Shown here: positions 59,601 to 64,000 of the stretch, piece after piece
Layout: each line of letters starts with the position of its first letter
Position numbering within the stretch: position 1 is the first letter of the stretch
NCBI GenBank assembly: GCA_963971405.1
Contig: OZ020488.1
Coordinates: forward strand, 5,893,261 to 5,957,260
Origin: Psococerastis gibbosa
Lineage: Eukaryota; Arthropoda; Insecta; Psocodea; Psocidae
Direction of reading: 5' to 3'
DNA: 64,000 nucleotides
The notes under the pieces: model-generated
The model's database searches: none
What the model saw: the letters and a program-made list of their open reading frames with translations, nothing else
What the model was told of the DNA's origin: nothing
Made by a program: the position numbers and the translations under genes

Positions 59601-62600
59601 AAAGTGTGTAAATTCCACTATTTCGAGCTTATTCTTTTTCAAAATAATTCTCCCGGGGGAGACCCCCGGGCCCCCCGTTCTCTAGGGTATAATATGTGAA
59701 AACCTCACTAATTTGGGCCCATTTATCTTTTTTTCTCTGGGGGATGAGTCTTGGGGTCGTAATGCCCCCCCCAGAAATTTTGGTTATTTACGCCAATGCA
59801 CCCCATTCGAAAACCTATCGGAAGCAGGCAAACTTTATGCATTGATGTTGCACGAAAACTAGACCCCCACCCGAAATAAATTCTGGCTACGCCACTGGTG
59901 GAGGGACTGCCTGAAACGTGGGCATTACGTTGGACGGATGAATTTCGCATAGCCTACCGCTTTCCTAAGAAAAGCGGAAAACACAATCTTTCCATCATCA
60001 TTCAAATGCAACTTATCACGATTATTAAAGAGCTCTTTCTTAATCTGATAGGTTCCATTTGATGAGATCATGAAGGGAATATACGTCCGAGAATATAGAA
60101 CAGTTTCCGTAGCGCCTACAGAGTTGACAAAGTAAAACATTACTCGTGCGTATTTTCTCTCGCAATTCTTCGTCGAATCTTGGCAAAATCGAGGACACTA
60201 CAATGGAACAGCGCTCAATAACATGGAGCCGGTCCAGCAATTTCTGCATTTCGGCCACAAACTCCTCGGGCGTTTGACGGGTATTGATGTTCCGGGCTCC
60301 AATGTTATTGGTCCCAAAGTGCACAATAACGATCACATACTTTAAACTCGATTCTACCACCATCCGACAAATTTTCATGGTTGTCAATCGATTGAGCTTT
60401 GCGCCACTCCAGGGCACTACTTCAGCGACTCGTCCGTCCAATTTAACCCCACGGACCATAGAGTCCCCCACAACGATTATTCTAGGCTTACACTTCCTCG
60501 CCATTGTCTGAAACAGAATGGAAATGCGCTCATTATGATCTTTTTAAACATGTCAGTGTGTTTTAATTTTATAACATGTTAAGCCAAAAGAGACCTTAAA
60601 TGACCTATCTTATTACTTTAAATGGCTGATAAACATAGTAGTTTCCTTACTAACTATTATGTAAAACTTGCCGTCATTCATTGTTAAATCACATCATCTT
60701 CGCAATAGCATTGTAGGCCCTCGGTGCTAATTTATAAAAAGCAACAGCTAGTGCTTTTTGCTTGTTATTCCATCTTCTGCCCTTGCCTGGTCTGCCTCTG
60801 TTGTGCAGTTCTCCTTCGACAATATGGAATGCTAGAGGAGATAGCTTGTCTTGAAGGGCTTCATTGACTTGTACCTCCAGATCTTTCAATTTATCCTTCA
60901 AACCAGCGGCCTCAGCGCACTTACGTATGTACCCAGTTCGAAAAGCCCGAGCCATTTCTCCAAGCTTAGCCCGTCGTGGGGTAAGGTCTTTCTTCATCAA
61001 TCCCAACTGTAATGGGTTCAGCTTTTTGTTTCTAATAGGCGACGTCTCTTCAGTGGACTAGGGATGAAAAGTTTACGCTGGGCTTTCAGTTTCGATGTCT
61101 TGCATTGATTGGTATCCATGGATCTAGCTTGCTGTGCGATAACTCCGTCTCCATGGTCATCCGTATAATGTACGGAAAAGTTCTCGCCAGCACAGGCAAA
61201 CGAATTCTGTTCTTCGGCATTGGAGACTGGCGTCCTTTCCATTTCATGTGAAGTTACTTCCCAACCCATAGGTGTGCTCTCATGCTGAACGAGAACTCCG
61301 TCACCTTGGACATCCGTATAACATACGGAATCAGGATCAGAGAAGTTCTCGCCAACAGAGGCGAATGAATGCTGTTCTTCGCCATTGGAGACTATCTTCG
61401 GCGTCCTTTCCATTTCGTAAGAAGAAACTTCACAATCCATAGCTGTGCGCTGATACTGGGCAATCACCCCATCATCTTCTGCATCCGGTTCGAGTTGTAC
61501 TGAGCCAGCAGGAGAAACAGAACTATTGGGAAGGGTATTGGGGCATGATGTGCGAGTAGGCTCTGGGGTTGTACATAAGAATTCATGGGAAAGAAAAACA
61601 GGTGAATTATTTGCTTCACGGCTGCAACTAGCAGGTGGACTTGGATAGGTACGGGAAGACTCATCTGGCCCGACTATGAGAATCCTCACAGGCAAGTTAA
61701 TTCGGGGAATCGAGCCACGAATCAGCCTTTTCGTAAAGTGGAGATCACGATACTGAGAGTCAGCGAAGTGTCTACCACAAATGGAGGCTCGTTTGAATTT
61801 TTCACCGTAGTTAATCGGTTTCCCTGCCAGCAGCGACCAAACCTCTTTGAGATCTTTATTAGGAGGAAACATATGCATGGATACACCGCATTTCGATTTC
61901 TGTGAACAGAATTCTACGCAACACCTAAGACTCATCTCTACCGGTTTTAATAAAATAAATAACTGAAATAGTTGAAAAAATTAAAATACTTATCTGTTGT
62001 CAATTACTGTCAATATTTTCTCACCAGTTCAAGTGCTCCAGTGTCCAGGTGGCTCCTGCACATAAAAATAGTTTAGTTAGGCCTCCTGATCATGGCGATT
62101 ATAATAAAGGGGTTATTATAATTCCCAGATATTAAAAATGTAAACAAGAGAATTTTTAAATCATAGTGCTATTCAAAATTTGTATGTTTACAGTTTTAAT
62201 CACAGGAGTAAGTTCATGGCAATGGCTATGATCAGTCTGTAGGTGGAATGACTTTAAAAGGTGTGTCCAATTAGTGCCACATAGGCTACTATTTCTACTT
62301 GTAATTGAACATTTTATTTACCTTACAAAACCTTATTTTTGCCTCCACAGTCAATATTTCATTACAATTCAGAATATGTTAAAATGTTAGTGGAATAAGG
62401 TCACTGTCAACACACAAGTTAGGTTGTATATGCCAGCTACATTAAGGTGCAATTTGTGTATCAAGTTATTGTGTAGATTAAAATGCAATTGTAACGTAAT
62501 TTGCCTTTTTCAAACAGTTACTAATAAGATCTTACACATGGTCAAAACTGACTCGTAAGTGTCCAACTAAACGTGATTAAATTATTGTAGGTCACACATT

Positions 62601-63903
62601 TCACATTTTTTTGTTAACTAGGCATATATGGTTGTGCTAACATCTTACGGGCATATCTCATAGCACTGACAAGAGATCTATCAAAGTGAGTGCGTAGGTT
62701 TTAAAAATTTGAATTTAAAAAATTGTAATTTACCAAATGTACCTTTTACTATTTTTCCTTCTCACTTGAACACTTCACAAACAAGGAATGAATGATGAAT
62801 TAAACAAATTTTAGTTGTTTTGCTACACAAATGAGTTGCACATGCTATCGATTTTCCATTTTGAAAATTAAAACCATGTAATATATGTAAGGTGTTGGAT
62901 GGTATACAACTGAAAATGTTTAAAAAAAACAGGCACATGAAATATGTTTACTCACCTCACTTCCCGTCGTAGTTCAATTTGATATTGGCTCACAAACTTA
63001 TTAAAATTTATAAAAGTATTAAAGGCCGCTGTGTGTTGTCCAGTCCAATGTCGGAAATCGGAATGTCCGTTGTTTTCATAGAAATATATTAACTAGAACG
63101 GCGGGAGGCATAGTAACCCTTACGGGGCGCCCCTTTATCATAAGCCAAATATCAGAGATAAGTATCAACGTTAAATATGTCGAAGTCTTAAACATTGCAG
63201 AACGGATATCTGACTCGGTCTCAACCCTGTACTTAGCTTATAGAGGCTACACTAGCCGCCATGTTGACAAGGATCTGCAGCCACGGGATGTTTGTAGTAA
63301 ATCACAAACAGGTGTCACCAACATAAAATTAAAAAAAATTACAATTTCGCGGTTGGCTATCGTGTGTTGGGATCAGGGCCAAATGGCCAATCAGAACAGT
63401 TCCCGCGTATAACAAAAACCTCCATTGAAGTTAAACGCCCCTGGTCCCATCTCTCCTGCTCGATTCATGACAACTGGAAAGGTCTGCTAGCAATCCATAT
63501 TTGATGTTTTTGGCTATTGGTCTTGTAGCTTCCATAGAAAAATCCATGCATAAGTTTCTTTAAGATACACAAATACCTATATAAGTAAATTTTTTTATTG
63601 TTCCTCATCTTTTTAGCATTCCTCAAAGTCGTAACAGTCTCAGTCAAGAGCAGCGGAACAATGCATACCTTCTGACAGAAACGGTGAGAGCTTCAGAGCT
63701 ACTGGCACAAGGACAAATGGCATCAGGGCGGAGACCCTTGGGTTGGAACACAGAGAGGAACTGGTCGCACGACGACAGCGACCACGGGTTAGCCCCGTCA
63801 GCGACCAATAGCAGCCGCAGTGACGACAAGCTGATGTCCTTGTGGTCCTTCGTAGCCAGCAGACCCCAGTGCAGGTCCCGGGACTTTACCACAGCGACAC
63901 TTG
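41415..63903 (-). CDS. DIP2: DIP2 (disco-interacting protein 2), C-terminal 976 residues, 15 exons, 5' end outside window
   Basis: Joined exons, in order: 63903-63669, 56602-56463, 55964-55747, 55506-55294, 54704-54473, 53706-53594, 52859-52613, 51944-51677, 51355-51191, 50739-50624, 49930-49707, 49001-48807, 48200-48011, 43403-43280, 41667-41415. All junctions are GT-AG and every phase agrees, giving 976 residues and a TAA stop. The protein reads colinearly with animal DIP2 (recalled family sequence): DHKDISLSSLR, EVGEIC, GRKHNADD, PPHPQNLQTTLPTVRMIVDV, LDPYCGLGFALWCLS, VVAEERPRI, RGMRYHPID, and the C-terminus DPIYVAYNM. DIP2 proteins carry an N-terminal DMAP1-binding region (not in this window) and two FAAL-like adenylate-forming domains; the family is linked to diacylglycerol metabolism and, in flies, axon and neuron morphology. 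Residues 1 to about 345 end the first FAAL-like domain; about 384 to 976 are the second. Paralogue identity beyond 'DIP2' is not assignable. Confidence 0.96.
42083..42304 (-). mobile_element. tRNA-Glu-derived SINE with 7-bp target duplication
   Basis: On the minus strand the head reads GACATGTAGCGTAGTGGTAC (box A), CTGACTTTCACCCGAAAGG (anticodon arm like tRNA-Glu TTC) and GGTTCGAGTCCCACACTGG (box B). The body carries GGGCTTTATAGCCCTAACTC and GCTAGGTTGGCTTAGTAATA, ending in an AAT/TTA-rich tail. CGAAGAT flanks both sides (42076-42082 and 42305-42311). Confidence 0.85.
42495..42887. mobile_element. nested foldback, family B copy 3
   Basis: Outer element 42495-42887, inner element 42566-42816, in the last DIP2 intron. 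The outer arms here also carry the inner-arm text (CTCTCATTGCAGAATGCAAAGA), so outer and inner arms have exchanged sequence relative to copies 1, 2 and 4. Confidence 0.9.
43280..43403 (-). CDS. DIP2: DIP2 exon 14 in window
   Basis: 124 nt. The acceptor is TATTTTCAG and the donor TG|GTAAGT. It encodes MHDAVFVVGALDETIMLRGM, RYHPIDVENSVMRCHKKVAE and the start of a cysteine codon finished in the last exon. Confidence 0.96.
43580..43750 (-). repeat. LINE 3'-UTR fragment
   Basis: Matches 9500-9650: both have CTTTTATCGAAGATTTGTGATCATCATG-like and ATGGCGCTGACTC/TACATTGAGTTCCTCC blocks. Probably the 3' region of the RTE-like family. Confidence 0.5.
43806..43998 (+). pseudogene. RTE-like LINE ORF2 C-terminus with GAA-rich tail
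   Basis: Open frame MTGRRLPGRPRNRWKDELEN, DLRELGVSRWWSVVQNREEW, RSVVEQAKAHQGL then TAG, followed by GAAGAAGAAAAAAGAAGAAAG. This is the classic end of an RTE-type reverse transcriptase ORF. Another copy is at 32763-32979 on the minus strand. Upstream reverse transcriptase is missing, so 5'-truncated. Confidence 0.8.
45200..45583. mobile_element. nested foldback, family B copy 4
   Basis: The outer arms run GGCGCCCATTCCATCGACCG ... and complement; the inner element is 45271-45512. Outer arm contains GACGTGGTAGCAGAC, inner arm GCATTGCAGAATGCAAATGA. The insertion sits at the dyad centre of the outer hairpin (GGCTTA | TAAGTC). Confidence 0.9.
45555..45716. repeat. 81-bp tandem duplication
   Basis: Two copies, 45555-45635 and 45636-45716, nearly identical. 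The unit begins with the foldback right arm (AGCCCTAGCCGGTCGGTGGA) and runs on into unique flank (ACACACGTAGTAAATACATA). Confidence 0.9.
46159..46235 (+). repeat. dispersed repeat, copy 2
   Basis: Matches 38320-38400 through CTTACTTACTAGCCAACGCC CACCCTTGGCATG and CTCACCAGTA. See that entry. Confidence 0.6.
46909..47289. mobile_element. foldback MITE, family A
   Basis: Ends AGAGTGTACAGCCCGTAGGA and its complement; inverted arms of about 180 bp carry GTTGTGGAAGACTACATCAT-like and GATGCATGAAGTAGTCTTCT blocks. It lies in the large DIP2 intron between exons 13 and 14. Confidence 0.9.
47296..47860. mobile_element. foldback-like element and a family-D-style right end
   Basis: The inner arms ATTAATTTCTCGTTCCACAG and TGTGGAACGAAAAATTAATT are inverted copies. 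Further right, 47817-47854 (GGTGACCAATATTTACGG ... AGCTTCCTCTTAAG) resembles the right end of the 23958-24475 element. Confidence 0.5.
47933..48010 (-). CDS. DIP2: optional DIP2 exon 13 extension (Pro/Gly-rich 26 aa)
   Basis: 78 nt between two GT donors of the same phase. If retained it adds GEGEGALPPLLPPPPPATSP and a short QPTDPA tail between the RTGYLGFLRR and HDAVFVV blocks. Both splice forms keep the frame into the exon ending at 43280. Usage cannot be decided from sequence. Confidence 0.4.
48011..48200 (-). CDS. DIP2: DIP2 exon 13 in window (two in-frame donors)
   Basis: The acceptor is ACTTTCAG. It encodes IWVQSPHSASGYLTIYGDDS, DYADHFHAQLVTGSTGEIYA, RTGYLGFLRR. The chosen donor is ACTG|GTGAGG at 48010; a second donor, GCAG|GTGCAC at 47932, lies 78 nt further and keeps the same phase, adding 26 residues rich in Pro and Gly. 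Family members have a variable-length segment here before HDA. Confidence 0.9.
48408..48434. repeat. (ATT)n microsatellite
   Basis: About nine ATT units between DIP2 exons 12 and 13. Confidence 0.9.
48436..48646 (+). pseudogene. LINE ORF2 C-terminal fragment
   Basis: Reads YPSVFNKLPDELL then GAVKKLIKI, like the xxWNxLPxxxxxxxSxxxFKxxL tail of CR1/Jockey-type reverse transcriptases. It sits directly after the ATT microsatellite in a DIP2 intron. Confidence 0.4.
48807..49001 (-). CDS. DIP2: DIP2 exon 12 in window
   Basis: Exactly 65 codons, phase 0 at both ends. The acceptor is TGTTTTAG and the donor GAG|GTAAGT. It encodes GASSPEPSTVYVDLRALRND, RVSLVERGSPHSLCLMESGK, LLPGVKVIIANPETKGQCGD, SHLGE. 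Confidence 0.96.
49707..49930 (-). CDS. DIP2: DIP2 exon 11 in window
   Basis: 224 nt. The acceptor is ATTGCAG and the donor CAG|GTTAGT, phase 0. It encodes GVMELCTKGLGSSVNLLKQR, GVNLGCVRTCVVVAEERPRI, NLTTSFSKLFSALGLSPRAV, STSFGCRVNVAICLQ. Confidence 0.96.
50624..50739 (-). CDS. DIP2: DIP2 exon 10 in window
   Basis: 116 nt, found by splice phase because it is too short to stand out as an ORF. The acceptor is ATTTTAG and the donor G|GTAAGA. It encodes IYSGHHSILIPPSEVEVNPA and LWLTAVSNYRVRDTFCSY, matching the family stretch between exon 9 (LWCLS) and exon 11 (GVMELCTKGLG). Confidence 0.95.
50915..51110 (-). pseudogene. RTE-like LINE 3' fragment
   Basis: Minus-strand reading corresponds to the GGTTTGGCAAGAGCACGACTT / AATTGCCATGATGATCGCCAATCTTCG segment found in many copies in the window. 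Strand opposite to most copies. It sits in a DIP2 intron. Confidence 0.7.
51191..51355 (-). CDS. DIP2: DIP2 exon 9 in window
   Basis: 165 nt. The acceptor is GTTTCAG and the donor GTAAATC. It completes serine 555 and encodes VSTTGMLAGIKMSHAAVTAL, CKSMKLACELYPSRHIALCL, DPYCGLGFALWCLS. VSTTG sits where adenylate-forming enzymes have their SGTTG-type phosphate-binding loop. Confidence 0.96.
51677..51944 (-). CDS. DIP2: DIP2 exon 8 in window
   Basis: 268 nt. The acceptor is TTGTAG and the donor AG|GTGGGT. It encodes AVPVTIRPPHPQNLQTTLPT, VRMIVDVSKSVLVLSNANVI, then DIKSWPTTLDTDDMPKKKLP and APTAEMLAYLDF. It ends just before the S-V-S-T-T-G loop, which is split across the next junction. Confidence 0.96.
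52613..52859 (-). CDS. DIP2: DIP2 exon 7 in window (start of second FAAL-like domain)
   Basis: 247 nt. The acceptor is TTTCTAG at 52866-52860. A second CAG 16 bases downstream also looks like an acceptor, but only the upstream site keeps phase and adds the conserved YQFISE before ILRWRAMSTADHVLFSLLNA. The exon continues TCSQLHKRAERVGSLLIEKG and DHVALIFPPGIDLICAFYGC, with donor GTAAGT. Confidence 0.95.
52915..53350. mobile_element. degenerate TIR element, family F, in DIP2 intron 6
   Basis: The left end AAGGCCCAGTACATACGGACG matches that at 24742; the right end near 53339 (GTCAGCGTGTACAC) is a degenerate complement. The body contains AGCAAATGGGTTGGTG, shared with 39650. Confidence 0.5.
53594..53706 (-). 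CDS. DIP2: DIP2 exon 6 in window (inter-domain linker)
   Basis: 113 nt, a short exon. The acceptor is TTTGTTTGTAG; the donor AAAG|GTAAGC leaves phase 0. It encodes DIGPASVIVGNLVQGNRLAS, AQGRDIGLIDEESDSARK, matching the DIP2 linker motif GPASxxVGNLVxGxR. An open reading frame on the opposite strand over it is a shadow. Confidence 0.93.
53740..54110. other. DIP2 intron 5, no gene in this part
   Basis: AT-rich intron sequence with short (TAA)n near 53777. No gene or element end recognised. Confidence 0.4.
54110..54430 (+). pseudogene. LINE ORF2 C-terminal fragment in DIP2 intron
   Basis: Broken frames read WLEGEMEGTRR, GRKQIEANLRR and GLLPEEALNNQKWRDWWE, the pattern of the extreme C-terminus of RTE/Jockey-type reverse transcriptase proteins. 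Frameshifts and stops are present. Confidence 0.55.
54473..54704 (-). CDS. DIP2: DIP2 exon 5 in window
   Basis: 232 nt. The acceptor is CTGCTGCAG and the donor GTAAGATC, leaving one base. It encodes SFQWMSRVLQAVDSIHQVGI, YCLALVPPNYLPKTPLGGIH, then FLEGTLHPANVLLCPHTCVT and NLPKPREVHP. This is the close of the first FAAL-like domain and start of the linker. Confidence 0.95.
54750..55080. mobile_element. foldback element in DIP2 intron
   Basis: Inverted arms: TTTCAAAATGTGTT ... CTGCAAAGATATGG on the left and CACCTTTGCGGCTGTTG ... AACATTTTGAAATGT on the right. It resembles 47296-47640, another intronic copy. Ends are not precisely defined. Confidence 0.5.
55294..55506 (-). CDS. DIP2: DIP2 exon 4 in window
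   Basis: Exactly 71 codons, phase 0 at both ends. The acceptor is CTGCAG at 55512-55507. It encodes GGLVFVCGSRDGLMTVTGRK, HNADDIIATVLAVEPMRFIY, RGRIAVFSIRVL and AEQRPECSEEE. The donor is GTAGCG, which is weak at positions +4 and +5, but no better GT lies nearby and the next exon resumes in frame. Confidence 0.93.
55597..55733 (-). pseudogene. decayed duplicate of DIP2 exon 3
   Basis: Read on the minus strand this closely resembles 55747-55880: shared blocks include CTGCAAGCGGATG, a GGGAGAGGCTGAGTA-like stretch and the GGACTGGATT segment. It carries a TGA near the start of the match, a 5-nt net insertion after GCGGAT, and no GTAAGT donor at the expected place. It lies between exons 3 and 4, in the same orientation, so it looks like a local tandem duplication that has decayed and is not a usable alternative exon. 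Confidence 0.75.
55747..55964 (-). CDS. DIP2: DIP2 exon 3 in window
   Basis: 218 nt. The acceptor is TTTTCAG; the donor CCG|GTAAGT leaves phase 0. It encodes CVIVVVKMEGTSYLCKTDEV, GEICVNSAS, then QYWGLQGLTNTMFKVQPLQ and RTGLLGFLGP. A decayed copy of its 3' two-thirds lies about 150 bp downstream at 55597-55733. Confidence 0.95.
56463..56602 (-). CDS. DIP2: DIP2 exon 2 in window
   Basis: 140 nt. The acceptor is GTTTTGCAG and the donor GTAAGTAT. It opens by completing an AGA arginine codon (AG from the previous exon), then reads PGRAGVNATGRGVLSMSGLS, YGVVRVDQENSLTSLTLQDC and GQVMPG. The intron before it is about 7.1 kb and holds the THAP/SGNH transposon remains. Confidence 0.95.
56610..57640. 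other. DIP2 intron sequence with element fragments
   Basis: Around 56826-56900 the sequence matches a segment also seen on the minus strand near 39600-39770 (reading KDRFYEADLLEDLSR versus KDRFYAADLLGDLSR), a shared element fragment. The rest is AT-rich intron with no gene recognised. Confidence 0.45.
57640..57990 (-). pseudogene. cysteine-rich transposase-like C-terminus (possible piggyBac), low confidence
   Basis: On the minus strand one frame reads RDEHACRLDKEEKDRRDAGR, then RRHCSLCK, GTCSRCQSRLSRRR and YSCFHITIYF. Two CxxC pairs followed by C-F-H resemble the zinc-binding tail of piggyBac-like transposases. No catalytic part is visible nearby and the flanks are AT-rich. It could be another cysteine-rich element protein. 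Confidence 0.3.
58020..58470. other. DIP2 intron, no gene
   Basis: AT-rich sequence. A short stretch near 58260-58305 resembles the end of the GCTTTCCAATTTAT element family (ATTGAAAGCATATTTGGGTAAACTCGC-like). Nothing else is recognisable. Confidence 0.4.
58471..58770. mobile_element. foldback MITE, family A (degenerate copy)
   Basis: The ends are inverted copies: AAGAGCCCATAGGAAATTG at the left and TCCTACGGGCTGTACACCCT at the right, with inner arms containing GTTGTAGAAG and TTTGGCTCAT on one side and their complements on the other. It is one of four copies with these ends in the window. Confidence 0.8.
58865..59240 (-). pseudogene. non-LTR retrotransposon C-terminal fragment (zinc knuckle region)
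   Basis: Reads DSALCRACGMDEETLEHILL on the minus strand, the CxxC-x-E-T-x-x-HIL motif at the C-terminus of R1/Jockey/I-type ORF2 proteins, with the last cysteine replaced. Upstream frames are broken. It lies in a DIP2 intron. Confidence 0.6.
59351..59897. mobile_element. G-tract MITE, family C
   Basis: Inverted ends CAGTGGCGTAGCC and GGCTACGCCACTG bracket a body with internal CCCCGGGCCCC tracts. It is the same style of element as at 18249 and 13839. Confidence 0.7.
59930..60504 (-). pseudogene. SGNH/GDSL-like hydrolase ORF, one frameshift
   Basis: The ATG at 60504 begins MARKCKPRIIVVGDSMVRGV. Block I is GDSMV (nucleophile Ser), block III is HFGTNN, and a C-terminal DKLHLNDDG supplies the block V Asp-His pair. 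The frame runs through NCSIFSDVY near 60090, where a one-base shift is needed to reach SSNGTYQIKKELF and the DKLH block. Such SGNH domains occur as accessory ORFs in several animal mobile elements. It lies 185 bp beyond the THAP transposase remnant on the same strand, so both may come from one element, though that is inference. Confidence 0.65.
60689..61935 (-). pseudogene. THAP-domain transposase (P-element-like), frameshifted and truncated, in DIP2 intron
   Basis: The ORF starts at ATG 61935. Residues 1-81 are a THAP zinc-finger DNA-binding domain: CCVEFC, then MHMFPPN, the conserved tryptophan in LKEVWSLL, CGRHF (the C-x2-H pair) and RGSIPRINLP in place of the usual AVPTIF-like box. A roughly 170-residue acidic region follows with about 50-residue imperfect repeats marked by MERTP and GENFS. 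The frame stops at 61018, but the +1 frame continues KKLNPLQLGLMKKDLTPRRA through KDKLKDLEVQ to RRWNNKQKALAVAFYKLAPR AYNAIAKMM, the coiled-coil and helix region that follows THAP in P/THAP9-type transposases. No RNase H-like catalytic core is present, so the copy is truncated. Confidence 0.8.
62000..63660. other. DIP2 intron, mostly unannotated
   Basis: AT-rich. 62087-62250 resembles the 17815 foldback family (ATGGCGATTATAATA, ATGTAAACAAGA, AGTGCTATTCAAAA). I see nothing else with a recognisable function. Confidence 0.5.
63669..63903 (-). CDS. DIP2: DIP2 exon 1 in window (end of first FAAL-like domain)
   Basis: The acceptor is TTTTTCAG at 63911-63904 and the donor after 63669 is GTATGC. The exon starts with two bases of a split codon and ends in phase 2. 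It encodes SVAVVKSRDLHWGLLATKD..., then LLLVADGANPWSLSSCDQFL and DAICPCASSSEALTVS. The upstream coding exon lies beyond base 64000 or was not recognised. Confidence 0.95.
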
Positions 63904-64000
63904 CTGAAAAACAATGAAATATGTTGCCATTATGGACCTGATAGAACGCTTGCTAGTCCCATGGGAGATGACACGTAATCTCAGGTTAAAGTAGGTTTTA

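Noticed and set aside
1..64000. A CRISPR array or prokaryotic operon
   Set aside because: No regularly spaced direct repeats with unique spacers, no Shine-Dalgarno-led gene clusters; all conserved coding is split by introns.

Overview
The window is animal nuclear DNA, most likely from an arthropod. The evidence is AT-rich intergenic sequence full of retroposons and foldback elements, GT-AG introns, and two conserved metazoan genes whose exons are GC-richer than their surroundings. I see no bacterial, organellar or viral operon structure and no CRISPR array. I cannot name the species.

Host genes, both on the minus strand. (1) 41415-63903 holds the last 15 recognisable coding exons of a DIP2 gene (disco-interacting protein 2). 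Every exon was placed by splice sites with matching phase and together they give 976 residues ending at a natural stop. They cover the end of the first and all of the second FAAL/AMP-binding-like domain; the N-terminal part lies beyond base 64000. (2) 35161-36077 is the first coding exon of a Frizzled-4-type Wnt receptor: signal peptide, ten-cysteine CRD, TM1, TM2 and the start of TM3, then a clean GTAAGT donor. I did not recognise any later exon in the 35 kb below it.

Layout. 1-35 kb and 36-41 kb are a mobile-element graveyard: 3' ends of several LINE families (an RTE-like family with many copies, RNase H-bearing and R1/Jockey/I-like families, a CR1-like one), a Penelope-like GIY-YIG fragment, hAT-type non-autonomous elements with 8-bp target duplications, tRNA-Glu-derived SINEs, and several foldback/MITE families. 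DIP2 introns have also been invaded: a THAP-domain (P-element-like) transposase followed by an SGNH-hydrolase ORF lies at 59.9-61.9 kb, a nested foldback and a SINE in the last intron, and hairpin elements near 46.9 and 58.5 kb.

Most notable observations: a foldback element containing a second copy of itself at its centre, present four times in the same nested form; two in-frame alternative donors in a DIP2 exon that would switch a 26-residue proline-rich cassette; a decayed tandem copy of another DIP2 exon; the THAP plus SGNH pair, each broken by one frameshift; and a family whose inverted repeats carry long G/C homopolymers. Coordinates of repeats are accurate to a few bases where target duplications are quoted and approximate elsewhere.
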